DNA of 64,000 nt from Corynebacterium endometrii (GCF_004795735.1 NZ_CP039247.1:682001-746000); one strand, 5' to 3'. Positions 17,122-31,923 are shown, counted from the stretch's first letter. Numbers and translations: made by a program. The notes: generated from the letters alone by a model not told the origin.

Positions 17122-17319
17122 TGCATCTTGCAATCCGGTGCCCCTCTGCGCGGCAGTAGCGGTAAATGCGTTGTTTAACTACAGTTAACCCGCGTAAAAA
17201 GCCGCTTTTACCAGGCGATTTTGTAAAGGTGATGGGGAGTGTGTAACTTAGTTCAAGTCGCCAAGAGCGGTTCGGACAAAGAACACCTCAGGGGATGACA
17301 ACAAAAATTAAACAAGAAG

Positions 17320-17348
17320 TTGACACCAATCAAACGATTGTGTAACTT
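17320..17348 (+). promoter_or_regulatory. Candidate rRNA operon promoter
   Basis: TTGACA at 17320-17325 is followed after 17 bp by TAACTT at 17343-17348. The -35 element is a perfect match and the -10 is weak, as often seen for stringently controlled rRNA promoters. Other promoters may lie further upstream in the same leader. Confidence 0.5.
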
Positions 17349-17787
17349 TGATTGAGCGCCGCAAAGTGGAGAGTGCTTCTAAAAATTCTCAAAGCTTGTG
17401 TGCCAATGATGTTTGAGAACTCAATAGTGTGCCAATGTACTTAATTTTTTCTGCAATGGTTTGTGTTGTGGTTGGTTTGTTTGTGCTGGCTGGGCTTGTG
17501 TGGTCTGGTTGGTTGGTGTGTGCCGGGTGGCGTGTTTCGATATGTGCGTCACTGTAAATAATGAATATTGTTTATCGGCTATCACTTGGATGAATCGCTG
17601 CAATCTTCGATTGCATGGCCAAGCCTGCTGTGACCCCGTCGGGTAGGGGGTTTGGTTGATTTTTCTTTAGTTATAGTAATTTTGGTCAGCTTTTCAATGA
17701 GCGTGAGCTTGTTGAGTAAGTTTGTCTTTATTTTTTGTTAGGTATTGGGCTTTTCACGGCCTTTGGTCTTTATTTTTCTTATAGAGA
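17349..17787 (+). promoter_or_regulatory. 16S rRNA leader region
   Basis: No protein gene is visible. A TTTGAGAACTCAATAG segment near 17411-17427 is the actinobacterial rRNA leader motif (boxA and processing region). A small hairpin GCAATC-TTC-GATTGC lies at about 17600. The remainder is T/G-rich transcribed spacer up to the mature 5' end of 16S. Confidence 0.6.
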
Positions 17788-22848
<5,061 letters not shown>

Positions 22849-22950
22849 ACAACACAAACACCAAAAACTAGAAACACGCACGCCGTGCACGCGTCCACTA
22901 TGCAGTATCTGACACAACACCAGGCCAGCACACACATGTGCCCCGGTGAC

Positions 22951-23070
22951 TTGTCGGTGGTCAATAGCGGCAGGGAAACGCCCGGACCCATTCCGAACCC
23001 GGAAGCTAAGCCTGCCCGCGCTGATGGTACTGCAACCGGGAGGTTGTGGGAGAGTAAGTTACCGCCGACA
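22951..23070 (+). rRNA. rrf: 5S ribosomal RNA
   Basis: The sequence is about 120 nt. The terminal helix pairs TTGTCGGTGG-type 5' bases with ACCGCCGACA at the 3' end. It contains the conserved CCCGGACCCATTCCGAACCC and GGGAGAGTA segments. It is the last RNA of the operon and is followed by a strong terminator. Confidence 0.95.
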
Positions 23071-23099
23071 CCAAACATAAACAACTACATAAACAACGA

Positions 23100-23140
23100 G
23101 AAAGCGCCGGTAGCCATCATGGCTACCGGCGCTTTCTTCG
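23100..23140 (+). terminator. rRNA operon terminator
   Basis: An 18-bp inverted repeat (23100-23117 with about 23119-23136) forms a GC-rich hairpin followed by TTCTTC. It terminates the rRNA operon. Confidence 0.93.
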
Positions 23141-23569
23141 ATCTTGAAACAAAGCCGCGGTTCGGGAAGCCCTGGCTTCTTGCGATCGTTCGGGCCTTTT
23201 CTCCCTAATCGCGTTCTTATTCGGTCCTAGCTGGCTTATCACAGGCTCATCACGTCCGCTGCTGGGATAATTTTCGAGGGCCTATCTTTGGTCCGCGTGT
23301 GAGCCGCTAGGCAATCGTTGCTAGTCCTTGTAGCATCTAGCCCTAATTACGCTTTTGGCTGGGCAGGGCTTCATTCTTACTAGATGTAGTGGCGAGGTTA
23401 GTGGGTTTGATTCTTTCCGGGGTCGCGCGTCTTGCGGTCGCCGCGGTACCCACATTTGGCCAAGGGCTCGGGGCGTGGAGGCGTCACTTACGCCTATGCG
23501 AAAGGGCCGTTGCGTTAACTGCGTTGTGTTAGGGCAACGGCCCTAGAGCGGACTCGGGGGAGTGGCGGT
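23141..23569. other. Non-coding region between rRNA operon and aminotransferase
   Basis: No credible gene is present; the one short ORF here has no family features. A hairpin with an 11-bp arm (23503-23513 with 23534-23544, AGGGCCGTTGC and its inverse) lies just beyond the stop of the minus-strand aminotransferase and is followed on that strand by TTTCG. It is probably that gene's terminator. Confidence 0.6.
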
Positions 23570-24718
23570 CTATATAGAACGCTTCTCAGCGAAAATCTTG
23601 AGGCGATTTACTGCCTCCGCGATGACCTCGGGCTTTTTGCAGAAGGCGAAGCGTACCTTGGTGCTCCATTGTTCGGGATGGTCGGTAAAGACCTCCACGG
23701 GGATTGCGGCTACCCCGGCTAACTCGGGCAGATCCATGCAGAAGTCAATTCCGCTGGTGTATCCCATCGTCGCGATATCAACGACAATGAAATAAGTCCC
23801 GTGGGTGTCGTAGACATCGAAACCGGCGTCTTTAAGGCCCCTGGCCAAGATTTCGCGGCACTGGTCCAGGCCGGCAACCATGCCGGAGAGCCATTCGGAC
23901 TCCTCGTTGAGAGCGTGGGCCACGGCGGGTTGGAACGGGGTGGCCCCAACGTATGACATGAACTGCTTCGCTTTGACCACGCCATCGAGTAGCTCGGTGG
24001 GTGCAATAGCCCATCCGGTCTTCCAGCCCGTTGCGTTGAAGCTCTTTGCCGCGGAGGAAACAGTCACGGTGAGCTCCCACATGCCGGGCAATTCAGCCAA
24101 TCGGGTATGCTGCGCATCCCCGTAGCGGAGGTTTTCATAGACCTCGTCGGAAAGAACGTAGAGGTCATGCTCAATGGCTAGGCGCGCTAATTCCTCCAGG
24201 GATTCACGGCTGAAGACGGAGCCGGTGGGATTATGCGGGGAATTGACCACAATCATGGACGTCTTGTTCGTTATAGCGGCCCTCACGGCTTCCACGTCCA
24301 CATCCCATGTCCTGCCTACCTCTTTGAGGGGCACCGCGATGCGGGTCGCGTTGGCGAGAGCGATGGCCGCAGCGTAAGAGTCGTAATAGGGTTCCAGCAC
24401 GATGACTTCGGAGCCGGGTTCTACCAGCCCCAGAACCGTTGCCGCAATCGCCTCGGTAGCGCCCACGGTGATAAGAACGTTGTCCGCCTCCACCCCGCGG
24501 TAGGCGGCTACGGCGTCGCGGAGTACCTGCATGCCCATGCCTGGGCCGTATTGGTTGTTGCCGCCGGCGATTTCCTGTTGGGCTATTTCCAGCATCCGGT
24601 CTGGGCCGTCAGAATCGGGGAAGCCCTGGCCTAGGTTGATAGCGCCGTATTCCACCGCCCGGGCGGTCATGGTGGCAAAAATAGTTTCAGCGAAAGGCTG
24701 CAGGCGTTTGACTACCAT
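23570..24718 (-). CDS. dapC: PLP-dependent class I/II aminotransferase (DapC-like)
   Basis: This 382-aa fold-type I aminotransferase has the PLP lysine in SSAAKSFNATGWKTGW (about residue 232), substrate and cofactor residues in VNSPHNPTGSVF and LSDEVYENL, and the C-terminal Arg region STKVRFAFCKK. It resembles the actinobacterial DapC group that makes N-succinyl-LL-diaminopimelate for lysine and murein. Related kynurenine and methionine aminotransferases look similar, so the substrate is not certain. The gene ends the minus-strand run XPB-DUF3239-aminotransferase, with only a base or so between it and the DUF3239 gene. Confidence 0.8.
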   Translation of the reverse strand: MVVKRLQPFAETIFATMTARAVEYGAINLGQGFPDSDGPDRMLEIAQQEIAGGNNQYGPGMGMQVLRDAVAAYRGVEADNVLITVGATEAIAATVLGLVEPGSEVIVLEPYYDSYAAAIALANATRIAVPLKEVGRTWDVDVEAVRAAITNKTSMIVVNSPHNPTGSVFSRESLEELARLAIEHDLYVLSDEVYENLRYGDAQHTRLAELPGMWELTVTVSSAAKSFNATGWKTGWAIAPTELLDGVVKAKQFMSYVGATPFQPAVAHALNEESEWLSGMVAGLDQCREILARGLKDAGFDVYDTHGTYFIVVDIATMGYTSGIDFCMDLPELAGVAAIPVEVFTDHPEQWSTKVRFAFCKKPEVIAEAVNRLKIFAEKRSI

Positions 24719-25357
24719 TTACAACACCAACAAATCGTATTTAGTGGCCTTGACATCGTTAAGGCGCTTGCGGGATCGCTCGAGGCGCTGCCACTGATCC
24801 TGCGGGATGGACTTGCGGGCCACGTTGACCACTTCCTCGTCCGGGGTGCCCCACGCGATTGGCATGGGGGAAATCTGCTGCCAGTGGCCCTGATCGCTTG
24901 ACGAGTGGTGGCCGCATACGGCAGCCACGGGAACCTTAGTACCAACCACGCGCTTGACGCCGGGAATCTGGTTAATGCGGCGCAGCGCCAAGCCCCAGCG
25001 AGGGGTCAGATCCGGATCCACGTTCGTATTGACCAAGGCTAGCAGCACCATGTCGCGGTCCGTGACCTCGGCGATGACTGCCGGGGCTAGCGGGTAAGAA
25101 TCGTAGAGCTCTTGAGCACCGCCTACCTTGTTGGCCGCTACCACACCGATGATGATGGTTAAGATGCCAAAGACCGTCAGGCCCAGACCAATGGTCAGGT
25201 GCCAATCGGACTCAATGAGGAAGAAAGCCGCTATGCCCGCGGCGATGAGCAGGCTGCCCAATAGTATTCCTGAGAGTCGCAACCGGCCCGAATCCCGGAG
25301 TAGTTCGTTGTGTTTCTTTGCGAAGGTCTCATCGACCTGGAACTTGAAAATTTTCAT
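24719..25357 (-). CDS. DUF3239 membrane protein
   Basis: This 212-aa protein has a basic, polar N-terminus (about 27 residues), then two adjacent membrane helices (about residues 28-48 and 53-75), and a soluble C-terminal domain with VPVAAVCGHHSS and a PQDQWQRLERSRKRL tail. It matches the corynebacterial DUF3239 type. The function is unknown. It is packed between the XPB helicase gene (2 bp) and the aminotransferase gene (abutting), so it is co-transcribed with them. Confidence 0.75.
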   Translation of the reverse strand: MKIFKFQVDETFAKKHNELLRDSGRLRLSGILLGSLLIAAGIAAFFLIESDWHLTIGLGLTVFGILTIIIGVVAANKVGGAQELYDSYPLAPAVIAEVTDRDMVLLALVNTNVDPDLTPRWGLALRRINQIPGVKRVVGTKVPVAAVCGHHSSSDQGHWQQISPMPIAWGTPDEEVVNVARKSIPQDQWQRLERSRKRLNDVKATKYDLLVL

Positions 25358-25359
25358 TG

Positions 25360-27000
25360 TTACAAGTCTACTGCGTCAACGAGCCTGTAGGCATAGCCTT
25401 GCTCTGCAAGGAATCGCTGGCGGTGGACGGCGTACTCTGCGTCGATGGAATCCCTGGTCACTAGCGTGTAGAAGAAGGCCTCGCGGCCATCGGCCTTGGG
25501 GCGCAGGAGGCGGCCCAAGCGCTGCGCTTCTTCCTGCCGGGAGCCGAAGGTGCCGGAGACTTGGATGGCCAGGGCGGCCTCCGGCAGGTCGATGGAAAAA
25601 TTGGCCACCTTGGAGACCACCAGCGTGGTCAATTCGCCATCGCGAAAGGCCTGGAAGAGCTTCTCGCGCTTGGAGTTGGAGGTCTTTCCATCAATGACGG
25701 GGGCACCGATGCGCGCACCTATTTCCTCTAGCTGATCCAGGTAGCCGCCGATGATCAGCGCCTGTTGGCCCTTATGTTGCGAGAGGATCTTGTCCACTAC
25801 CCGTGGTTTCGCCGATGCACAGGCGGCGATGCGGTAGCGGTCCCGGGAGGAGGCGGTGGCGTAGAGCATGCGTTCATCGGCGTCCATGTTGCAGCGGACC
25901 TCCACGCATTCGGCGGTGGCTATGTAACCCTCGGCCTCGAGCTCCTTCCACGGAGCGTCATAGCGTTTGGGCCCGATGAGGGAGAATACGTCGCCCTCCA
26001 TACCGTCCTCGCGCACCAACGTGGCCGTAAGCCCCAGGCGGCGCCGCGACTGCAAATCGGAGGTCATGCGGAAGACGGGCGCGGGCAGCAAGTGCACCTC
26101 GTCGTAGATGATAAGGCCCCAATCCCGGGAGTCGAAGAGCTCCAATGCGCGGTACTCACCCTTGGTCTTGCGCGTGACCACCTGGTAGGTGGCGATGGTG
26201 ACCGGCTTGATCTCCTTTTTCTCACCGGAGTATTCACCAATCTCATTTTCCGTCAGCGTAGTGCGCCGCAGCAGCTCGTCCCGCCACTGGCGCCCGGCCA
26301 CGGTGTTGGTTACCAGGATCAGCGTGGTGGCCTTGGCCTTCGCCATGGAAGCCGCGCCCACAATAGTCTTGCCGGCGCCGCAGGGCAGGACCACAACCCC
26401 GGAGCCGCCGGACCAGAAGGACTCGGTGGCGTACTGCTGATAATCACGGATCTGCCATCCGGTTTCGTCTAGATCTATGGGGTGGGATTCGCCGTCCACA
26501 TAGCCGGCTAGGTCTTCTGCGGGCCAGCCCGCCTTGAGCAACTCCTGTTTGAGCCTGCCGCGTTCGGACGGGGGCACGGCGAAGGTCTCATCGTCAATGC
26601 GGGCGCCCAGCATGGAGCCGATTTTCTTATGCCGGGACAGCTCCTCAAGTATGGGGGCCTCGGTGGATTCCAGGATGAGTCCGTGGGCCGGGTGGGAGTG
26701 GATTCGCACGCGGCCGTAGCGGGACATGGTCTCAGCCACGTCGATCAGCAGCGGTTGGGGGACGGGGAAACGCGAATACGTTTCTAAAACGTCAACTACC
26801 TGCTCCGCGTCGTGGCCGGCCGCGCGGGCATTCCACAGGGCCAGCGGGGTGATCCGGTAGGTGTGAATGTGTTCCGGGGCGCGCTCTAGTTCGGCAAACG
26901 GGGCCAGCGCGGCGCGGGCCTTGGCCGCGGAGGGATGGTCAACCTCAAGCAAAACCGTTTTGTCAGATTGAACAATTAATGGCCCATTACCCAATGCCAT
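25360..27000 (-). CDS. XPB-type DNA repair helicase
   Basis: This 546-aa SF2 helicase has an N-terminal XPB damage-recognition-like domain, then Walker A LPCGAGKT (about residue 205), DEVH box YDEVHLLP, motif III LTATLVRED and motif VI QRLGRLLRPKADG. Bacterial XPB unwinds DNA 3' to 5' and is thought to act in DNA repair. A GGAG ribosome site precedes ATG at 27000. It lies 100 bp downstream of its usual neighbour, the large helicase-associated protein, an arrangement that also occurs in mycobacteria. Confidence 0.92.
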   Translation of the reverse strand: MALGNGPLIVQSDKTVLLEVDHPSAAKARAALAPFAELERAPEHIHTYRITPLALWNARAAGHDAEQVVDVLETYSRFPVPQPLLIDVAETMSRYGRVRIHSHPAHGLILESTEAPILEELSRHKKIGSMLGARIDDETFAVPPSERGRLKQELLKAGWPAEDLAGYVDGESHPIDLDETGWQIRDYQQYATESFWSGGSGVVVLPCGAGKTIVGAASMAKAKATTLILVTNTVAGRQWRDELLRRTTLTENEIGEYSGEKKEIKPVTIATYQVVTRKTKGEYRALELFDSRDWGLIIYDEVHLLPAPVFRMTSDLQSRRRLGLTATLVREDGMEGDVFSLIGPKRYDAPWKELEAEGYIATAECVEVRCNMDADERMLYATASSRDRYRIAACASAKPRVVDKILSQHKGQQALIIGGYLDQLEEIGARIGAPVIDGKTSNSKREKLFQAFRDGELTTLVVSKVANFSIDLPEAALAIQVSGTFGSRQEEAQRLGRLLRPKADGREAFFYTLVTRDSIDAEYAVHRQRFLAEQGYAYRLVDAVDL

Positions 27001-27100
27001 TCCGGCTCCTTGCTTGTCTCCTCATTCGTGCGGCTTCTTTCGCGCCGTATAGCGCCGCGCTCCCCGCGATTATTCCATGTGGGGTGGGCAGGCCCTCACA

Positions 27101-29245
27101 TTAGGCCAGCTCCACGGACGTAATGCGGTGGAGCGGGAATCGAACTGGGCGTCCCCCGACGCTGGCGTCTACCTGGCCACCGGCCACGGAGAGCGGCACG
27201 GCGGTGACCTCTTTCAAGGAGCCGTTTTTATCCGCGTAGCCAATCGCTACGGTGCGCCCGCTCCTGGCCGCCGAGTGGAGCAGATCCAGGTCCGGTTCGC
27301 TCGCCGCGTTCGGGGAGTTGGCTTCCTCTTGTCCATCCGCCGCACGCACGGCGGCCACGGCGGCGCTGACGCGGTTAGCCGTGACGGCGGGTTCCCGGGG
27401 CGCCTTGGCCCGCGGGGTGGGTAGCACCGCGGGTTGCGGGCGCGCGTCAATGGAAACCCCGTGTTCGTCCTCGGCCGCTGGCGCAAAACCCGCGGCGCGC
27501 AAGGCTTCTAACACGCTGGCTACCGGCACGGTGGCAATCGCTACGGTGGGCGCCAGTAACCGCAGCTCGGCGACGCTGGCCGCTGCCTGAGCGATGAGGC
27601 TTTCATCGTCGCTGCGAACATAAGCCAGCGCGGGACCAGACCGCAATGTGCCGTGCCGGCGAGCTACGTCATCGATGAGGAAGTCGATGGTCTGCGGGAC
27701 CTCACCCATGTTGTGCTCGCGGAAGAAGTCGTGGATTTCTTGGCCGCTTAGCCCACCGTCCATGCCGCGGCGGATGGAGGCGTCCGTCACGCGGTAGACG
27801 CTCGCCAGGCCGGGGGATTCCAGGTCCGCCACCATCTCCACGAGGCGCTGGAGCTCCGGGGTCAGGGGGCCTGGGGCTAGTATCGTCATGTCCGCCTGGG
27901 AGATGAATTTATCCACGGTAGGCGGGGTCAGCGCAGGGGCGCACCCTGCGTCCGACGCCACCCCGCTGGCCCGCCCCATCGCCACCACGCCCAGCCACTG
28001 CGCCTCATAGCGAAGCTGGTCGATAGTCTCCGTGCGGGTGCGGGAGGCGAAGATGGGGTGGCTAAACCGGAGGTCCTCCCAGAAGTCTTCTTCAGACAAA
28101 GCCACCGTGGCGCGGCGGTAGACGTCGATGACCTGGCGGCGCTGCAGGGGCAGGCGCTCGTGAGCGGTATCCGGGTCGAGGCCGCGGGCGGATTCCCATG
28201 TGGCCCACGGGGAGCTGAGCCACGTTTCAATCAGCACCTGCCAGCGCTCGCCCAGTGGCTGGTCGTGCCAGGCATAAAACAGCTCGGTGGGGGCTAAGAA
28301 GTTGCCTTCCGGCCCGCCCTTTGGTTCACCGCGCCCCAGCAGGCGGGCGTGGAAACCCAAGCCGATGAGCCGCGCGGTTTCCTCTGCGCTCAGATCTATC
28401 TGCTTCGCTAACGCGCCGAGTGGCCGGATGCCTACGGTTTTGTCTTTTAGGAGGGCGATGGGGTGGTGGCCAAGCTCCTCGCCCAAGCGGGTCATCGCGC
28501 GAACCACATCGAGGCCCGCCGCGGCGCCCGCGTGGTTTACCGATTCATCCTCGACGCCCGTCAGGGGTTCGTCCGCCAGCCGCCCGGAGGGCGTCAGCGG
28601 AATGGCGGCGGCGGTGTGGCCGCTTAACGCGGCACGCACGGAGCGCGGCATGCGCACGGTGTGCGTATCGATACGGTGCAGCATCCCCGCCGCGATGAGC
28701 TGGGGGACTGGCCGCGACGGATCGGCATCAGGAGCGGCATCCTTGGTTGCTCCTACGCCCCCGCCGGTGAGCAGCGTCTCCAGGATGGCCCGTTGGTCGG
28801 AAGGGAGGTCACGAACGTCGTCCGGGGTAAAAGTCGTGGTATCGAGCAACGACCAATCGCCGGGCAGGGCGGGCATGACCTCGAGCGGCACGCGCACCTG
28901 GTTCCCGGGCTCTGGGGTATACACAAGGGCTTTGGCGGATAAAGACTCGACCAGCTCCGGGGTGGCGTGCTGCGGCAGCGAGTCCAGCCCTACGGGGTTA
29001 ATTTCCGCGCCGGCGATCACCAGCGCCTCGAGGGCCGCGAGCTCCGCAGCGGTGCACGAGGTGAGCGCCTGGGCGATGGAGGCGCGCAGCAGGAGGCGGG
29101 TGGCTAGGGAGGCGATGCCTGGGGGTAGGGGGAATGCGGCATCCGGGCGCTGGTTCAGGATGGACTCCAATGCGGAATCATCGAGCGAGGCAAGCCACCG
29201 GCGGAATTCGGCGGCGGAGGATGGAGAGGTATGTGTGGCTTTCAT
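27101..29245 (-). CDS. Helicase-associated domain protein, XPB partner
   Basis: This is a 714-aa protein without Walker motifs. The N-terminus holds a FRRWLASLDDSALESILNQRPDA segment typical of actinobacterial XPB-linked proteins. The C-terminal third (about residues 490-610) resembles the helicase C3/XPB-associated domain, followed by a WYL-like small beta region (about 640-710, YADKNGSLKEVTAVPLS). Pairing with XPB in actinobacteria suggests it is an accessory subunit that controls the helicase, but that is inference. It is transcribed just upstream of xpb. Confidence 0.75.
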   Translation of the reverse strand: MKATHTSPSSAAEFRRWLASLDDSALESILNQRPDAAFPLPPGIASLATRLLLRASIAQALTSCTAAELAALEALVIAGAEINPVGLDSLPQHATPELVESLSAKALVYTPEPGNQVRVPLEVMPALPGDWSLLDTTTFTPDDVRDLPSDQRAILETLLTGGGVGATKDAAPDADPSRPVPQLIAAGMLHRIDTHTVRMPRSVRAALSGHTAAAIPLTPSGRLADEPLTGVEDESVNHAGAAAGLDVVRAMTRLGEELGHHPIALLKDKTVGIRPLGALAKQIDLSAEETARLIGLGFHARLLGRGEPKGGPEGNFLAPTELFYAWHDQPLGERWQVLIETWLSSPWATWESARGLDPDTAHERLPLQRRQVIDVYRRATVALSEEDFWEDLRFSHPIFASRTRTETIDQLRYEAQWLGVVAMGRASGVASDAGCAPALTPPTVDKFISQADMTILAPGPLTPELQRLVEMVADLESPGLASVYRVTDASIRRGMDGGLSGQEIHDFFREHNMGEVPQTIDFLIDDVARRHGTLRSGPALAYVRSDDESLIAQAAASVAELRLLAPTVAIATVPVASVLEALRAAGFAPAAEDEHGVSIDARPQPAVLPTPRAKAPREPAVTANRVSAAVAAVRAADGQEEANSPNAASEPDLDLLHSAARSGRTVAIGYADKNGSLKEVTAVPLSVAGGQVDASVGGRPVRFPLHRITSVELA

Positions 29246-29301
29246 TGTGGGGTTAATTTTAACGCCGATTCGAGTTACTTTTTCGGCCGGGGTTTGGCAG
29301 A

Positions 29302-29502
29302 ATGAAGGGTATGTCGAATGTAGAGAAGAAGGGCCACGTTTCCCCGTCTTGGCCTAAGAACATGGAAGACCGTCACCACGCCGTAACCGAGCTTGTTGCG
29401 CCGTTCGCTGGAGCTTCCAGCCCGTGGGGTGATGACACCGTTTTGCCTATGGATCCGGCAAAGCTCAACTACGTTCACCCTTACACCCGCATCAACCGCT
29501 AG
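29302..29502 (+). CDS. Small conserved actinobacterial-type hypothetical protein
   Basis: This is a 66-aa protein (63 aa if ATG 29311 is used) without a signal or membrane segment. It ends in a distinct DDTVLPMDPAKLNYVHPYTRINR-type tail rich in Pro and Tyr. It stands alone on the plus strand between the XPB partner and rpf and has its own terminator, which supports a real gene. A small gene occupies the same place near rpfA in mycobacteria (from memory, Rv0863). The function is unknown. Confidence 0.7.
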   Translation: MKGMSNVEKKGHVSPSWPKNMEDRHHAVTELVAPFAGASSPWGDDTVLPMDPAKLNYVHPYTRINR

Positions 29503-29545
29503 CCAAAGCGGCGGCGCGGAGCTAGCGTCGGCGGATTTAAAAGGC

Positions 29546-29583
29546 AGCCCCCACACCCAGGCGGTGTGACGGGGCTACTTTTC
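29546..29583 (+). terminator. Terminator of the small plus-strand gene
   Basis: A two-part stem (AGCCCC 29546-29551 with GGGGCT 29571-29576, and CACACC with GGTGTG inside) is followed by ACTTTTC. Confidence 0.75.
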
Positions 29584-29631
29584 GTATCCAGATCCGGAGC
29601 GCGCTGTATGTTCGCGGCCCCAAGGAACGCG

Positions 29632-29672
29632 CAAGGGGATACCGGCTGCATAGCCGGTATCCCCTTGTCTTT
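29632..29672 (-). terminator. Bidirectional terminator after rpf
   Basis: A 15-16-bp stem with loop GCAT (29632-29647 with 29652-29667) lies 13 bp beyond the rpf stop. The T-rich side faces plus, so it may stop read-through from both directions. Confidence 0.75.
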
Positions 29673-29684
29673 TGCGAAGCGAGA

Positions 29685-30317
<633 letters not shown>

Positions 30318-30379
30318 TTATCCTCTCTAAGCCCGCATAAGTGTCAAAGTTCTCTACGTGTGATGCACGTGAATGCGCT

Positions 30380-30462
30380 GGATGTGAAGAGTTCATGCCT
30401 TGCGGGTGAAAGACTTCTTCGTGAACCGGCTACCAGTTCCATCCCCGAAAATGCGTTTTCGG
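30380..30462 (-). promoter_or_regulatory. Structured leader RNA upstream of rpf (candidate riboswitch)
   Basis: On the minus strand, a closing helix GGATG/CATCC (30440-30444 with 30380-30384) encloses a 7-bp hairpin GAACTGG-TAG-CCGGTTC and a second arm GAAGA/TCTTC with CCCGCAAGG in its loop. A CCGAAAA-TTTTCGG-type hairpin lies just upstream (30445-30462). Actinobacterial rpf genes often carry c-di-AMP (ydaO) riboswitches, but I cannot match the full ydaO consensus here. The rest of the gap to the csp gene (30463-30777) shows no gene. Confidence 0.4.
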
Positions 30463-30825
30463 CGGCGCGAAGTGCTTGTTGGACACTGTAACGGTTTATA
30501 ACGAAATAGTCACGTTATGAACGCGGTTTTGTTTCGATTGTGATTTCAGGGGTTGGAGTGGCTGGGGGAGACCGGTTAAAAGCACTGGACAATAGGGGGT
30601 TTTGGAATCTATCGCGCTGGTAAGTGATTTGGGTCACTTGATGGTGGCATGTTGCGGGTTGAAGGCGGGGAGGGGGCTAACTATTGAAAAATGCTCCGAC
30701 ACGATACACTCATCCTTTCCCTGCCCTTGAGTAAGGATGAAATCTCCTAGAATGGTGACCATGTCCTGCTGAAAGTCATGCAGGACATTGATACGTATTC
30801 CATCAACGAGAAAGTGGTGAGCCCC

Positions 30826-31209
30826 GTGCCAATCGGCAAGGTGAAGTGGTTTGACGCTGAGAAGGGGTTTGGTTTTGCATCCAACCCTGGAAACGAGGAT
30901 GTCTTCGTTGGTCGAGCTGTGCTGCCTGAAGGTGTAGATGAGCTCCACCCCGGCCAACGCATAGAGTTTGATTTCGCCGCCGGACGCCGCGGCCCACAGG
31001 CGCTGCGGGTCAAGGTGCTAGATAGCCCCCGCCGCAAGCATGGGCCCAGCCGGAAGCCGGAGGAATTGGGCAGCATGCTCGCAGACGTGATGACTATGCT
31101 GGAAACGCACGTGCAGCCGGCGCTGGATGCCGGCCGCTATCCGGAACGCAAGACCGGCCGCCAGGTGGCCGAGATCCTGCGCGCCATCGCTAAGGATCTT
31201 GACGCCTAG
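30826..31209 (+). CDS. cspB: Cold-shock domain protein (CspB-like, corynebacterial long form)
   Basis: This is a 127-aa protein. Residues 1 to about 66 form the cold-shock domain, with RNP1 motif KGFGFA and RNP2-like DVFVG. A basic linker (RRKHGPSRK) leads to a C-terminal helical domain of about 45 residues found in actinobacterial CspB. It binds single-stranded nucleic acids. GTG at 30826 is chosen by comparison with known CspB proteins that begin VG(T/K)VKW and has GGTGAG five bases upstream; an ATG at 30778 would add 16 residues. Confidence 0.88.
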   Translation: MPIGKVKWFDAEKGFGFASNPGNEDVFVGRAVLPEGVDELHPGQRIEFDFAAGRRGPQALRVKVLDSPRRKHGPSRKPEELGSMLADVMTMLETHVQPALDAGRYPERKTGRQVAEILRAIAKDLDA

Positions 31210-31226
31210 GCCGGTTAAACCACGAG

Positions 31227-31280
31227 AAAAGCCCTTCTGCGCACCACCTGAATTTGAGTGGCGTGCGGAAGGGCTTTTTG
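31227..31280. terminator. Bidirectional terminator between csp and DUF2771 genes
   Basis: A long stem (31227-31244 with 31263-31278) carries an A-run on one side and a T-run on the other, ending both converging transcripts. Confidence 0.88.
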
Positions 31281-31293
31281 GCACTGGGGGAAT

Positions 31294-31893
31294 TTAACGA
31301 GCTTCTTGTTCGCCGTTTTGCGGGGCGTTTTGCTCCGCGGCCAATTCCTCATCGGTCATGGTGGACAGGGACCACACGGTGGTAAAGGGCGCCTCTTCGC
31401 CGTTGGCGTCAGTGCCGATCATGACCGAGGTGATCTCCACAACCTTAAGCTGCGGGCGCTGGCCAGTCTCCCCGGAGGTGGAAATGTCAATCACGTCCAC
31501 GGATCCCGGGACCTCTACCTCTGAGGTCTCATTGGCACCGTGGAGTTTTTCATCGTTGGCGGCCACATCATCGTAGATGGTGAGAATCTTCCATTGGTGG
31601 TTGGAAACCTCCTCGGGGATCTCGATCTTTAACGTCTCATCCGGCCCCACGGTCAGGTTAGGGACCTCACCCTCCGGGCATTCGAGTCCGGGCTCGCAGG
31701 CGATGTAAGGGAAAACCTCCATCGAGTTATCGCCCACCGTGGCGGTGATGGCCACGTCCTTAGGCTCCGCCCCTGGGCGGTTGTTTATCCAGCTCTGGAA
31801 CAAGACCACGCCCACGACAATGACTACTACGGCAATAATCAGTGCCAAGATCTGGAGTAGGGACTTGCGTTGCGCCTCTTTACGTGTAGCCAT
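31294..31893 (-). CDS. DUF2771 membrane-anchored protein
   Basis: This is a 199-aa protein. A short basic N-terminus is followed by one membrane helix (about residues 12-34), then an extracytoplasmic beta-rich domain containing the pair of cysteines in IACEPGLECPEGE. It fits DUF2771, found in corynebacteria and mycobacteria, of unknown function. The acidic C-terminal tail is low complexity. It lies 30 bp downstream of the glutaminyl cyclase gene on the same strand, so both are probably one operon of cell-envelope proteins. Confidence 0.75.
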   Translation of the reverse strand: MATRKEAQRKSLLQILALIIAVVVIVVGVVLFQSWINNRPGAEPKDVAITATVGDNSMEVFPYIACEPGLECPEGEVPNLTVGPDETLKIEIPEEVSNHQWKILTIYDDVAANDEKLHGANETSEVEVPGSVDVIDISTSGETGQRPQLKVVEITSVMIGTDANGEEAPFTTVWSLSTMTDEELAAEQNAPQNGEQEAR

Positions 31894-31923
31894 GTCAGAA
31901 ATCCTATCAATTACTCAAATCAA

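Noticed and set aside
23355..23546. 63-codon ORF after the rRNA operon
   Set aside because: It has no family motif and low-quality composition, and it crosses the hairpin at 23503-23544.
30380..30462. Firm annotation as a ydaO c-di-AMP riboswitch
   Set aside because: Placement fits but I cannot match the conserved ydaO core by eye. It is kept only as a candidate.
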